Assembly (NCBI GenBank): GCA_900772835.1
Contig: CAAGSA010000042.1
Coordinates: forward strand, 1-45,675
Source: an uncultured Prevotella sp.
GTDB lineage: Bacteria; Bacteroidota; Bacteroidia; Bacteroidales; Bacteroidaceae
Length of the DNA stretch: 45,675 bases
Reading direction: 5' to 3'
This document shows positions 15,893-25,304 of the stretch, piece after piece (the stretch's first letter is position 1; the number at the start of each line of letters is the position of its first letter). The translations under genes and the position numbers were made by a program. The notes under the pieces are model-generated. The model searched no databases, was not told where the DNA came from, and saw only the letters and a program-made list of their open reading frames with translations.

Positions 15893-16975
15893 ATGACCTG
15901 CACCCAGCGCAAGATAATACATATCGACATGGATGCCTTCTTTGCTTCGGTGGAGCAGAGAGACAATCCCGAGCTTCGCGGCAAACCGATTGCTGTGGGG
16001 TTCGATGGTCCGCGCGGTGTGGTGTCCACCGCCAGCTACGAGGCCCGTCGCTACGGCGTGCGCTCCGCCATGTCCGTGGTAAAGGCAAAGCAACTGTGCC
16101 GCGAACTCATTATCGTGCCCAGTCGATACGAGGCGTACAAGGAAGTGTCGGCACACGTTCACTCCATCTTCCGGCGCTATACCGATGCGATAGAGCCGCT
16201 GTCGCTCGACGAGGCGTTCCTCGATGTGACCGAGAACAAGAAGGGCATCGCCCTTGCCGTGGATATAGCCCGCGAGATAAAGCGGGCGATACGGCAGGAG
16301 CTACAGCTGACGGCGAGTGCCGGAGTGTCCTACAACAAGTTCCTTGCCAAGATAGCCTCCGACTACCGCAAACCTGACGGACTGTTCGTCATCCACCCCG
16401 ACCGTGCGCTCGACTTCATCGCCGGTCTGCCCGTGGAGGACTTCTGGGGCGTGGGGCCCAAAACGCTCCAGACGATGCACAAGATAGGCATCTTCAACGG
16501 CGGACAGCTGCGCGAGTGCTCCCTGCGCCATCTCGTCGAGGTGTTCGGCAAGGCAGGTCCCGTGTTCTACGATTTCGCGCGCGGCATCGACCTCCGTCCG
16601 GTGGAGAGCGTGAGAGAGCGCAAGTCGGTGGGGTGCGAGCATACATTCCTCGAAGACATAACGCTCCGGTCTGCCGTGATAATAGAACTCTACCACACGG
16701 TGCAGGAGCTTCTGCTCCGCATAGCCAAGAGCGGCTTCAGGGGAAAGACACTGACGCTCAAGGTGAAATACTCCGATTTCACCAGCATCACGCGCAGTCT
16801 TACCACAAACAGAATCCTCATGCAGAAGAGTGACATACTGCCCCTCGCCAAGGAACTGATGAGCCAGGTGGACAAGAGCCGTGCCATCCGCCTCATCGGA
16901 CTTAGTGTTTCCAATCCCGACACCGGCTCTGCAAAGCCGCGCTGGGTGGAGGGCGAACTGGATTTCAAGGACTGA
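15893..16975 (+). CDS. dinB: DNA polymerase IV (Y-family translesion polymerase)
   Basis: 360 aa from the ATG at 15893 (MTCTQRKIIHIDMDAFFASV). Catalytic acids are visible as Asp12 in IHIDMDAFF and Asp106-Glu107 in LSLDEAFLDVT. Other family motifs are GPRGVVSTASYEARRYGVRS, SAGVSYNKFLAKIASDYRKP and DFWGVGPKTL (helix-hairpin-helix in the thumb), followed by the little-finger domain. The enzyme copies damaged DNA and extends mismatched ends. Length is typical. It stands alone; tandem 22-bp repeats begin 14 bp after its stop. Confidence 0.95.
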   Translation: MTCTQRKIIHIDMDAFFASVEQRDNPELRGKPIAVGFDGPRGVVSTASYEARRYGVRSAMSVVKAKQLCRELIIVPSRYEAYKEVSAHVHSIFRRYTDAIEPLSLDEAFLDVTENKKGIALAVDIAREIKRAIRQELQLTASAGVSYNKFLAKIASDYRKPDGLFVIHPDRALDFIAGLPVEDFWGVGPKTLQTMHKIGIFNGGQLRECSLRHLVEVFGKAGPVFYDFARGIDLRPVESVRERKSVGCEHTFLEDITLRSAVIIELYHTVQELLLRIAKSGFRGKTLTLKVKYSDFTSITRSLTTNRILMQKSDILPLAKELMSQVDKSRAIRLIGLSVSNPDTGSAKPRWVEGELDFKD

Positions 16976-16989
16976 CATTCGCCATATAC

Positions 16990-17077
16990 CCCGTTTACGA
17001 CCCGCAAGTGACCCGTTTACGACCCGTAAGTGACCCGTTTGCGACTCTTAAGTGACCCATTTGTGACCCGTAACCCA
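16990..17077. repeat. Four tandem 22-bp repeats (each two 11-bp subunits) downstream of dinB
   Basis: Units start at 16990, 17012, 17034 and 17056 with an exact 22-bp period, each CCCGTTTACGACCCGYAAGTGA or a variant. Within a unit the 11-bp halves GACCCGTTTAC and GACCCGTAAGT are related, so the array is about eight 11-mers. Copies diverge toward the 3' end, and the last unit is partial. It is not a CRISPR array because there are no spacers. The rest of the 310-bp gap to 17288 is AT-rich with the next promoter. Confidence 0.85.
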
Positions 17078-17217
17078 TACGGTGGCGAAACGCAGGCTGC
17101 TATATGGCATCGTGGAAAAGGAAATGCAAAAAAAGCGCAACAGCAGTCCGTTGGTATGGAGAAACAGCTGCGGGGAATGGCAAAAACACAAAATTTGTAA
17201 TATTATTTTGATAATTC

Positions 17218-17248
17218 TTGCAGATTGTCACTTTTATTAATACCTTTG
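17218..17248 (+). promoter_or_regulatory. Promoter for the 733-aa exported protein
   Basis: TTG (17218-17220), a 20-bp spacer, then TACCTTTG (17241-17248). The start would be near 17255, about 34 nt before the ATG at 17289. Confidence 0.65.
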
Positions 17249-17288
17249 CCGCACAATAAAAAACACCATTACTATTTAAATTTTGCTT

Positions 17289-19490
17289 ATGATGAAAGCT
17301 TTTTACGCAAAGACGTACAGCCGTGTGGCCAAGGCATTTGCCGTGGTGGCGCTGTTGACGGCAACTGTTGCCGTTCAGGCACAGGAGTATTTCCAACGAT
17401 TGAGCATGGAGGGAGTGGAACTCATCGGTGCCGTGACGTGGGGAAAAGTGGACGAATTCACCTATATGGATGCCGGCTACTATGAGTTCAGCTACGACAA
17501 CAAGTTCTCGCCTGACAAGACCGCGCCGCTCTACAGAGCCACTCCGCTCGGAGGCTGTGCCTACCACGACGGCAAGATATACTCATGCGAATATACGGCG
17601 CTGAACCAGAAGGTGAAGCCGATGTGGAGGATATACGACGCAAAGACATTCAAGCTGCTCTCGGAGCATCAGCTGAAAGACAACTGCGAGAGCACCACGA
17701 CCTGCATTACATACGACCCCACGACGGGCAATATGTACGGACTGCTCGAAACATTCACCGAGACATTCCTCGTGAAAATCAATCCCGAAACGGGCGATAT
17801 GGAGAGAGTGGGAGAGATGCTCGACTATCTCACGTATACCAAATATCTCGCAATAGCCTGCAGCCCCACGGGAACAATCTACTGCACATACCTGAACCGG
17901 AACACCGACGCAATCAGTCTCGGCAAGTTCAGAAAGAGCACCGGGCAGGTGTCGCTTGTGAAAGGCATCTCGGCAACCAACCTCCTGCCGGGCGACTCGT
18001 TCATCAACGGCGCATACGAGCAGTCGCTCTTCTTCAACAACGCCACGGGAAAGATGTACTGGATGTTCCAGGGCTCGAGCGCAATGCTATATAAAGAGGT
18101 GACACAGATATACGAAGTGAACCCCACGACGGCAGACGCCGTGATGGTGGCATACACCGAAGACCAGCTGCAGGGACCGGGAGCCTTCTTCCTCGAACCG
18201 AAGCTGGAAGCACCGGCAATCATCGAGAACTTCGCCTGGACACCGAATGCAGTAGGATCGTGCAACGGAAACATAAGTTTCTCAATCCCCACGCAGACCT
18301 ACGGCGCAAAAACGCTCAGTGGCGAAGTGCAGTATACGGTTACACTGAACGGCGAAGAATTCTGCAAGGGAACCGCAACGCCGGGACAGAAGATAACAAA
18401 GGCGGCAGAGAACATGCCGAACAAATGGAACGAGTTCAAGCTCACACTGGCAAACGCTGCAGGCGATGGACCGACCGTGAAGCGCGAAGTGTTCGCTGGA
18501 TACGGCATACCGAAGGCTCCTGCCAACGCCCGGCTGACAGCCGACGGGCTGACCACTACGCTTACATGGGATGCCCCGACAGAGGGAGTGGGCGAGACCG
18601 TGATAAAGACTTCCGACCTCACGTACAAGGTGGTGAGATACCCGGGCGAAGTGACCGTTGCCGACGGCATCACAGCCACCGAGTTCACTGAGAGCCATCC
18701 GGAAGATATGACACGCTACGTGTATACCGTATCGGCAAAGGCCGACGGAAAGACAGGGCGCGCAGCCATGTCGAACAACATCATCGTGGGCAAGCCCCTC
18801 GACGTGCCGTACCTCTGCACCTTCTTTGATGCTGCCGACATGTACAACTATTTCACTATCCTCGACTCGAACGGCGACAGCAAGACATGGATGTATGACA
18901 AGGACGGACAGCGTGCCCTCTATTTCTACAGCATGGAGAACCCTGCCGACGACTGGATGATTTCGCCGGCGATAAACTACGAGAAGGGAAAGACCTACGA
19001 ACTGGCGTTCCGTGCCATGTCGTCGTCGTCGACATACAAGGAAGACCTGCAGGTGACCTTCGGCAACGACAAAACGCCAGTCGCACAGACACAGCTGCTG
19101 GTAGACCTGCCGCAGCTCACGGCACAGGGCGAGGACGGAGCCGAAGAGCCGCACAAGGTGCAGTTCACGGTGCCTGCCGACGGAGTTTACTATTTCGCCT
19201 TCCACGCCGTATCTGCAAAGTTCCGCGAGTATATCTACTTATGGGATGTGGCTGTGAATGAAGTTAAGCCGACGGCAATCAGCAGCGTGAACGCAGCCCA
19301 CGGATTCAAGCTGTCAACCAAGGGCGGCAGAATCGCCGTGGAGGCAGCCGAAGGCACGCAGATTGCCGTGCGCGACATGGGCGGAAGAACCGTGGCAAAG
19401 GCTGACGGCGGTTCGCTCAACGTGGAGGCAGGAAGAGGAGTATACCTCGTTAGCGTGGGCGGCAAGACGGTGAAGGCCGTGGTGAAATAG
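17289..19490 (+). CDS. Exported choice-of-anchor J / fibronectin type III protein with type IX-like tail
   Basis: 733 aa from the ATG at 17289 (a second ATG is at 17292). After the signal peptide (ends near AVQAQ), residues ~50-300 form a repeat-rich block (GGCAYHDGKIYSCEY; TTTCITYDPTTGNMYGL; SPTGTIYCTYLNRNTDAI; NATGKMYWMFQG) that suggests a beta-propeller. A fibronectin type III-like segment (TTTLTWDAPTEGVGE; YVYTVSAKADGKTG) follows, then a jelly-roll at about 495-665 with DDWMISPAINYEKGKTYELA. The C-terminus (QIAVRDMGGRTVAK, then GVYLVSVGGKTVKAVVK) matches a type IX sorting domain. Function is unknown; a surface or adhesin role is inferred. It is related in layout to the 4520-7588 protein but has a different N-terminal half. 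Confidence 0.75.
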   Translation: MMKAFYAKTYSRVAKAFAVVALLTATVAVQAQEYFQRLSMEGVELIGAVTWGKVDEFTYMDAGYYEFSYDNKFSPDKTAPLYRATPLGGCAYHDGKIYSCEYTALNQKVKPMWRIYDAKTFKLLSEHQLKDNCESTTTCITYDPTTGNMYGLLETFTETFLVKINPETGDMERVGEMLDYLTYTKYLAIACSPTGTIYCTYLNRNTDAISLGKFRKSTGQVSLVKGISATNLLPGDSFINGAYEQSLFFNNATGKMYWMFQGSSAMLYKEVTQIYEVNPTTADAVMVAYTEDQLQGPGAFFLEPKLEAPAIIENFAWTPNAVGSCNGNISFSIPTQTYGAKTLSGEVQYTVTLNGEEFCKGTATPGQKITKAAENMPNKWNEFKLTLANAAGDGPTVKREVFAGYGIPKAPANARLTADGLTTTLTWDAPTEGVGETVIKTSDLTYKVVRYPGEVTVADGITATEFTESHPEDMTRYVYTVSAKADGKTGRAAMSNNIIVGKPLDVPYLCTFFDAADMYNYFTILDSNGDSKTWMYDKDGQRALYFYSMENPADDWMISPAINYEKGKTYELAFRAMSSSSTYKEDLQVTFGNDKTPVAQTQLLVDLPQLTAQGEDGAEEPHKVQFTVPADGVYYFAFHAVSAKFREYIYLWDVAVNEVKPTAISSVNAAHGFKLSTKGGRIAVEAAEGTQIAVRDMGGRTVAKADGGSLNVEAGRGVYLVSVGGKTVKAVVK

Positions 19491-19543
19491 CCGCAGCGGA
19501 AGGCAGAACGATAATTACGGAAAAAGAGTATTGTGTTTTATAG

Positions 19544-19585
19544 GGGCAGTGGCTTGTCGGTGGTAAAGACCGCAGGTCGCTGCCC
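19544..19585 (+). terminator. Possible terminator after the 733-aa protein gene
   Basis: GGGCAGTG (19544-19551) can pair with CGCTGCCC (19578-19585) with a G-T pair near the loop; TTTCG follows. The loop is long, so this is a weak call. Confidence 0.3.
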
Positions 19586-19678
19586 TTTCGTGTTCCCAAA
19601 GGTGGGGGGTATGAAATCGTTTTAGTCATTTTATGCAAAATATTGCATGCTTACGGAGAGAAATCGGAATTTGTTTAG

Positions 19679-19686
19679 TAAATTTG
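19679..19686 (+). promoter_or_regulatory. -7 element for pyk
   Basis: TAAATTTG, a full consensus match, 36 bp before the pyk ATG. No clear TTG lies 20 bp upstream. Confidence 0.5.
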
Positions 19687-19722
19687 CAGACATAAAAAAA
19701 CAAATAGAACTTGAATACTCTT

Positions 19723-21165
19723 ATGAAACAAACAAAAATCGTAGCTTCAATCAGCGACCGCAGATGCGGCGTTGAGTTTATTCGCCAACTATTTCAGGCA
19801 GGTGTCAACGTGGTCCGAATGAACACCGCACACGCCGACCATGAGGGTCTGAAGGAGATAATAAGGAACACAAGAAAAGTGTCGAGACACCTGGCGCTCC
19901 TTATCGACACGAAAGGACCAGAGGTGCGTACCACGAGTACCGACACGCCTATACAGTACAGCACAGGCGAAAGAGTGAAGATTTGCGGACACAGCGCGGA
20001 GGAAACCACGCACGACTGCATCAACGTTTCATACCCGTTGTTCGTCAGCGACGTGAAAGTGGGCGACGACGTGCTCTTCGACGACGGAGAACTCGACATG
20101 AAGGTGGTGGAGAAGGACGGCGACGCACTCTACGTGGAGGTGCAGAACGACGGAAAGCTCGGGTCAAGGAAGAGCGTGAACGTGCCGGGAGAACACATCG
20201 ACCTGCCGGCGCTAACCGAGAAGGACAAGGCAAACATACTCCTCGCCATAGAGGAAGACATAGATTTCATAGCACACTCCTTCGTGCGCAACAAGGAGGA
20301 TGTGCTTGCCGTGCAGAAGATTCTGGACGAGCACAACAGTGAGATAAAGATTATCTCGAAGATAGAAAACCAGGAGGGAGTGGACAACATCGATGAAATC
20401 ATCGAGGCATCCTACGGCATCATGATTGCGCGAGGCGACCTCGGAATAGAGGTGCCAATAGAGCGCATACCGGGCATACAGCGCATGATAATAAAGAAAT
20501 GTATCGAGGCAAAGAAACCCGTAATCGTTGCCACACAGATGCTCCACACGATGATAAGCAACCCTCGCCCCACGAGAGCCGAGGTGACCGACATTGCCAA
20601 CGCTATCTACTACCGCACCGACGCGCTCATGCTGAGCGGCGAGACGGCATCGGGCAAATACCCCGTTGAGGCTGTGAAGACCATGGCGGCTATAGCCGAA
20701 CAGGCAGAGAAGGACAAAATGCGCGAGAACGACATACAGGTGCCGCTGAGCAACGACTGCAACGTGAGCGAGTTCCTCGCAAAGCAGGCAATCGAGGCAA
20801 CGGAGCGCCTGGGCGTGAGAGGCATCATCACCGACAGCCTTTACGGACGCACGGCACGCAACCTCGCAGCATTCCGCGGGCCGAACCCCGTGCTCGCCAT
20901 CTGCGTGAAGGAGCGCGTACAGCGTCTGCTCGCACTGAGCTACGGAGTGATACCCGTATACCAGCACGAGAAACTCCAGCCGCAAGACCAGTTCGTTGCC
21001 GCACTGCGTATGCTGCGGCAGAAGGGCTATCTGAAGATGGACGACAAGATAGCATATCTGAGCGGAAGCTTCGGTCGGGGAGGAGGAACCACGTTCCTCG
21101 AAATCGACAAGGTGAGCGATGTCTTCACAAAAGACTTCACTCTGCCTAACACAATGAGACCGTAA
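19723..21165 (+). CDS. pyk: Pyruvate kinase
   Basis: 480 aa from the ATG at 19723 (MKQTKIVASISDRRCGVEFI); the upstream TTG at 19711 is rejected. The enzyme converts phosphoenolpyruvate and ADP to pyruvate and ATP, the last step of glycolysis. Motifs in order are NVVRMNTAHADHEG, LLIDTKGPEVRT, DIDFIAHSFVRNKEDV, KIENQEGVDNIDEI, GIMIARGDLGIEVP and KPVIVATQMLHTM followed by PTRAEVTDIANAI and MLSGETASGKYP. These carry the catalytic Lys and the Mg/K-binding residues. The C-terminal regulatory domain is of normal length. The gene is followed after 10 bp by a GH29 fucosidase, so the two may be co-transcribed. Confidence 0.96.
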   Translation: MKQTKIVASISDRRCGVEFIRQLFQAGVNVVRMNTAHADHEGLKEIIRNTRKVSRHLALLIDTKGPEVRTTSTDTPIQYSTGERVKICGHSAEETTHDCINVSYPLFVSDVKVGDDVLFDDGELDMKVVEKDGDALYVEVQNDGKLGSRKSVNVPGEHIDLPALTEKDKANILLAIEEDIDFIAHSFVRNKEDVLAVQKILDEHNSEIKIISKIENQEGVDNIDEIIEASYGIMIARGDLGIEVPIERIPGIQRMIIKKCIEAKKPVIVATQMLHTMISNPRPTRAEVTDIANAIYYRTDALMLSGETASGKYPVEAVKTMAAIAEQAEKDKMRENDIQVPLSNDCNVSEFLAKQAIEATERLGVRGIITDSLYGRTARNLAAFRGPNPVLAICVKERVQRLLALSYGVIPVYQHEKLQPQDQFVAALRMLRQKGYLKMDDKIAYLSGSFGRGGGTTFLEIDKVSDVFTKDFTLPNTMRP

Positions 21166-21175
21166 ATAAAATTAT

Positions 21176-22513
21176 ATGAAACACATTCTATTGACAGCGA
21201 TTCTCGCATCCTCGTTCGCACTGGGCAACGCTATGCCGAAGGCGGACGGCAGCGGCAGCAATGCCAAGTATGTGCCGACGGAGGAAAACCTGAAGGCACG
21301 CGAGACTTTCTCCGACAATCGCTTCGGAATCTTCCTGCATTGGGGCATATACAGCACCTTTGCGCAGGGAGAATGGTTCCTCAACTATGGTCCGGACAAG
21401 GACGAGTATGCCAAGGCTGCCGATGCCTTCTATCCGCACCGCTTCGATGCCGCGAAATGGATTTCGGCAATCAAGGCGTCAGGGGCAAAGTACATCTGTT
21501 TCACCACACGCCATCACGACGGCTTCTCGATGTGGGACACAAAGCAGTCTGATTACAACATCATGCATACGCCGTACGGCAAGGACGTGGTGAGGCAGCT
21601 TGCCGACGAATGCCACAAGCAGGGGGTGGGACTGCACCTCTATTATTCGCACATCGACTGGACACGCGAGGACTATCCGGCAGGAAGAACAGGAAAGGAG
21701 ACGGGAAAGGACCCGAAAAAGGCTGACTGGCCGCACTACTACAAGTTTATGAACGACCAGCTCACCGAACTCCTGACCAAGTATGGAAAGGTGGACTGCG
21801 TGTGGTTCGACGGATGGTGGGACCACGATGAGGATTCGGTGCCGTTCAACTGGCAGCTGACGGAGCAGTATCGTATGATTCACGACCTGCAGCCTGCCTG
21901 CATAATAGGCAACAACCACCACCAGACTCCTTTCGAGGGAGAGGACATGCAGATGTTCGAGCGCGACATACCGGGCGAGAACAAGAGCGGACTCTCAGGG
22001 CAGTCGATAAGCCGCTTGCCGCTCGAAACCTGTCAGACGATGAATGGAATGTGGGGATATAAGATAAAGGATCAGGACTACAAGTCGACGAAAGACCTGC
22101 TGCGTCTGCTCGTTCGCACGGCAGCAAAGGGAGCCAACCTGCTGCTCAATATCGGTCCGCAGCCTAACGGCGAACTGCCGGCAACGGCGCTCGACCGTCT
22201 GAAAGGTATGGGCGAATGGCTGAACGGCAAGGCAGGCGAGAGCATATATGCCACGGTGAGCGGAGGCATAAGTGCTGGCGACAGCATCGTGACCACTATG
22301 GGCAAGGGGAAAAAAGCTCCTCTCTATATCCACGTGCTCACCGACAAGGCTATGCCGCAGCTGTCGCTCGCACTGGAGAAGAAGCCCAAGCGCGCCACAA
22401 GCCTGCTTACAGGCAGCAGCGTGAAATTCCGCCGTGCGGGCAAGGAGACGATATTCACTCCTGCCGACATGAAGGATAATGAAACCGACTATATAATAAA
22501 GGTGGAATTCTAA
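21176..22513 (+). CDS. GH29 alpha-L-fucosidase, exported
   Basis: 445 aa from the ATG at 21176, 10 bp after pyk. A signal peptide (ends near LGNA, residue 19) precedes the GH29 barrel. Motifs are RFGIFLHWGIYSTFAQGEW (49-67), CFTTRHHDGFSMWDTK (108-123), GLHLYYSHIDW (152-162) and KVDCVWFDGWWDHDED (205-220), with Asp212 as the likely nucleophile. The C-terminal ~100 residues form a beta domain. The enzyme releases terminal alpha-L-fucose from glycans by a retaining mechanism; mucin or host-glycan use is plausible but the linkage is unknown. It probably acts in the periplasm because no lipobox or sorting tail is seen. A bidirectional terminator follows. Confidence 0.92.
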   Translation: MKHILLTAILASSFALGNAMPKADGSGSNAKYVPTEENLKARETFSDNRFGIFLHWGIYSTFAQGEWFLNYGPDKDEYAKAADAFYPHRFDAAKWISAIKASGAKYICFTTRHHDGFSMWDTKQSDYNIMHTPYGKDVVRQLADECHKQGVGLHLYYSHIDWTREDYPAGRTGKETGKDPKKADWPHYYKFMNDQLTELLTKYGKVDCVWFDGWWDHDEDSVPFNWQLTEQYRMIHDLQPACIIGNNHHQTPFEGEDMQMFERDIPGENKSGLSGQSISRLPLETCQTMNGMWGYKIKDQDYKSTKDLLRLLVRTAAKGANLLLNIGPQPNGELPATALDRLKGMGEWLNGKAGESIYATVSGGISAGDSIVTTMGKGKKAPLYIHVLTDKAMPQLSLALEKKPKRATSLLTGSSVKFRRAGKETIFTPADMKDNETDYIIKVEF

Positions 22514-22581
22514 AACACCATAGCATTGCTGCAAATGGGATATTCCTCCGGATAAGCAATATATTGCGTGTGAATAAATAA

Positions 22582-22635
22582 AAAGAAATCCATAGCTGTC
22601 ATCAACAACGGATGAAGCTATGGATTTCTTTTTTT
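22582..22635. terminator. Bidirectional intrinsic terminator
   Basis: AAAGAAATCCATAGC (22582-22596) pairs perfectly with GCTATGGATTTCTTT (22617-22631). An inner TCATC/GATGA stem extends it and a T-run continues to 22635; the minus strand also has a T-run. It serves the GH29 gene (plus) and the M6 protease gene (minus, ends 22649). Confidence 0.9.
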
Positions 22636-22648
22636 ATATAGTTTGATG

Positions 22649-25252
22649 CTATTTCATGATGCGTACAGCATTCTCGCCATTCTTCAGCATATAGATGCCG
22701 CCTGCCAGAGGCGACTGCATGAATCTGCTGTAGGTCATCTTGCCGACATACGTTCCTGCTGCCGTGAATACTTCCATCTCTGCGTTGCCGGAATAAACAT
22801 CAGTGATGTTTTTGATGCAGTTGGTGCCGGAGGTCTCGATTTCATGCCATGCAGTCCACTTGGACACGATGCCTTCGGAAACAGCCTGCACACGCCACTG
22901 GTAGACAGTGTTCGGGGTGAGGTCGTTGAAGGCATAGGTTGTTTCCGTTATGCCGCTGAACTGTTGGGTGCCGTTTGCCGCAGCGGCAAGCAGAGGTTTG
23001 GGAGCATTGGCGGCATCAGCGAAGTCTGTTTCGTCGAAAGCACCGTCGTAGATGGCGATGTCTTCAACGTAGCAGCGCTTCTTGGGATGAATCTTCACCT
23101 TGAAGTCTTCGCCCTTGATGTTCTCCAGGGATATGGTGGCGGTGGAACCGTTGCACTCGAAGCTTGTCGTGGATATTTCATTGCCGCTTGCATCAATGAG
23201 TGTGACGTTGACTTCAGAGTCGCTGTTGTAAGGCTTGGATGTGAGTCGCACGGTTACTGCTGTTGTTGCTGGGGTCGTGATGAGAGGCGAAGCAAGGTAG
23301 CCTTTTACTTTGCTGCTTCCGAGCTTTGCCATTCTATTGCACTCAAACACTTTTAGCCCTGTCCATCCCGGGTTCTGCATCTTTTCGTCAAGTTCGGCAG
23401 AAATGTCGGTAGTGCCGTCGCCCTTGAAGTCTACACCCCATGTGGTGAGGTCTTCTTTGAGTTTCATGCTCTCTTCGGCAGTAGCCTTCTGGGGCTTTTC
23501 TCTGAGTTCGAGATTGTATGACTCCGCATTTTCCACAGCTGTCCAGTTGGCTGTGAACGAGTTTTCGGTTACTCCTGCCGTTGTCGTTTCTTCTGGAGTG
23601 TCAACGCTCTTGCCGCCCATAAAGGCGAATGAGATAAGGCGGTTGTTTTCGGCAATATCAGTTATGGGCTTGCCGAGGTAGAATCTGCCGTCGCTGTTCT
23701 TGTTGTTCAGTCTTGCGGCAGGTGTGGATGTGTCGGTAAGCTCCGTGTTCTTGCTCTTGCCTGGGTATGTGTCGCCGTCAACGGTTTTGTCTGTAAGTAT
23801 GTTGTCGGCAGGCACTATTGTCAGTCGCTGTTTGCCAGGTGTGTCGTTCACGGCGTTGTTCTCCCATACCGTTTTGTCGTAGTCAACGTGCAGGACGAGC
23901 ATTCCGTTGGCAGGAATTTCCTTGTCGGTGTTCGACATCTGTCGGTTTTCGAGCAGGTAGTATTCTGTCGGGGTCTTTTCATTATATATAATATAAGCCT
24001 CAGGTTCTTCCGAAAGCGGTTTCATACCGTTCACCATGCATGCTTTATTGAGCTCCGTAGGCTGCAGCCAGCCGCTCACCCATTTCTCGTATGAGTTGTA
24101 GCCCACAGGGCGGTAGCCGTCGCCTGCGTATGAACCGGCATCCATGAGGTCCCAGTCGCTCATGCCGAATCCTCCGGAATAGTCAACATCGTAGAGGTCT
24201 GGCAGTCCCAGGCAGTGTGAGAATTCGTGGCATGCTGTTCCGATACCGTCCATTGTGCTGCCGGAATCGCCGTACAGTTCCGAAGAACATCCGTAGGTGT
24301 TTATTCTTACGCCGTCGAGTGTGAGGTTGTATCCGCCGGCTTGCAGTTCCCATTCGTGCTGCCATATCGTGTCGGGGTATTTGTTGTATGCCGAAGCTTC
24401 GCCATATCCGGCATAGATGATGAACACCTGGTCTACTTCTCCGTCGCCGTCCCAATCGTAGTCGGCATAGTTTACAAACGGTGATGCGAGCCTGCATGCT
24501 TCGTAAGCCATGCCGGCAGGGTCTTTGTCGTTGCCGTTTCTATCGTTGGCACCGTACTCTGCCATGTTCTTTGACACGGTTACAGGGCCAACAACGTCGA
24601 ATTCAAGGTCGAACAGACCGTAGCTCTGCGACTTGAAATAGTCGTGTACCGAGCCGGAGTTCTTATTGTTTGAATATCCCTCCTGGTTGAAGAAATTGTT
24701 CCACTCCTCCTGAGTGTGCTTGCTGTTCATAGTCTTGTCCTTGAAGTTCACAAGGATGACAAGCCCTTTGCGCTTTCCCGTGATGCCGATACCTTCGCCT
24801 CCCCACGCACCGGCGGTGATGCCCTTTGGCTTTATGTAACCGTTCTTGTCTATTGTTCCCCTTTTTGCCATACGTGCCATTCTGCTGGCATTGCGTGCTG
24901 CAGCTTTCTTTTTGCCGAGCGAACGTACGGCAGATGCTTCATTGCTGTAGTTGCTGAGGAATGCTGTCTCTGCATTGTTTCGCTGGGAAGCATCGTGTGC
25001 CATCTGCTTTGATGCCACGATATCCCCGTCGACGGTAAGTGTTGCATAGCGGTAAGCGCCGTCGGTATCCTTGACGACAGGGTTGCCGTCTTCGGTACAC
25101 AGAAAATGGAAATTCTCATCTCCACGCATCATTATCGTAAGCGTGGTTCCATCGGGCTGCTTTACCTGCTGCTTTATGCGCTTTGCCGGTACTGCCGCTG
25201 CCGAAAGGGTCAGCAGCAGAGCCGCCGCGATTGATAGATAACGTTTTGTCAT
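22649..25252 (-). CDS. Exported M6-family metalloprotease with fibronectin type III / anchor-J-like C-terminus
   Basis: 867 aa with a signal peptide (ends near AAAVPA). A prodomain (about 25-130) is followed by the M6 catalytic domain. The zinc site HEFSHCLGLPDLYD is at about 342-355, preceded by DWDGDGEVDQVFIIYAGYGE and GCSSELYGDSGSTMDGIGTA. Downstream are a fibronectin type III-like unit (TENSFTANWTAVENAESYNL), a jelly-roll-like segment, a second fibronectin-like unit and the tail GGIYMLKNGENAVRIMK, which resembles type IX sorting tails. M6 peptidases include immune inhibitor A and related secreted proteases that degrade host proteins. It is the second of two tandem paralogues, 52 bp after the first. 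Confidence 0.88.
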   Translation of the reverse strand: MTKRYLSIAAALLLTLSAAAVPAKRIKQQVKQPDGTTLTIMMRGDENFHFLCTEDGNPVVKDTDGAYRYATLTVDGDIVASKQMAHDASQRNNAETAFLSNYSNEASAVRSLGKKKAAARNASRMARMAKRGTIDKNGYIKPKGITAGAWGGEGIGITGKRKGLVILVNFKDKTMNSKHTQEEWNNFFNQEGYSNNKNSGSVHDYFKSQSYGLFDLEFDVVGPVTVSKNMAEYGANDRNGNDKDPAGMAYEACRLASPFVNYADYDWDGDGEVDQVFIIYAGYGEASAYNKYPDTIWQHEWELQAGGYNLTLDGVRINTYGCSSELYGDSGSTMDGIGTACHEFSHCLGLPDLYDVDYSGGFGMSDWDLMDAGSYAGDGYRPVGYNSYEKWVSGWLQPTELNKACMVNGMKPLSEEPEAYIIYNEKTPTEYYLLENRQMSNTDKEIPANGMLVLHVDYDKTVWENNAVNDTPGKQRLTIVPADNILTDKTVDGDTYPGKSKNTELTDTSTPAARLNNKNSDGRFYLGKPITDIAENNRLISFAFMGGKSVDTPEETTTAGVTENSFTANWTAVENAESYNLELREKPQKATAEESMKLKEDLTTWGVDFKGDGTTDISAELDEKMQNPGWTGLKVFECNRMAKLGSSKVKGYLASPLITTPATTAVTVRLTSKPYNSDSEVNVTLIDASGNEISTTSFECNGSTATISLENIKGEDFKVKIHPKKRCYVEDIAIYDGAFDETDFADAANAPKPLLAAAANGTQQFSGITETTYAFNDLTPNTVYQWRVQAVSEGIVSKWTAWHEIETSGTNCIKNITDVYSGNAEMEVFTAAGTYVGKMTYSRFMQSPLAGGIYMLKNGENAVRIMK

Positions 25253-25304
25253 AATGTAGTTACAGTTCTATTTATAAGTTTTATTCTTTTAGGTGTGTGT
25301 GTTG

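Noticed and set aside
16990..17077. CRISPR array
   Set aside because: The units are contiguous with no unique spacers and no cas genes are nearby.
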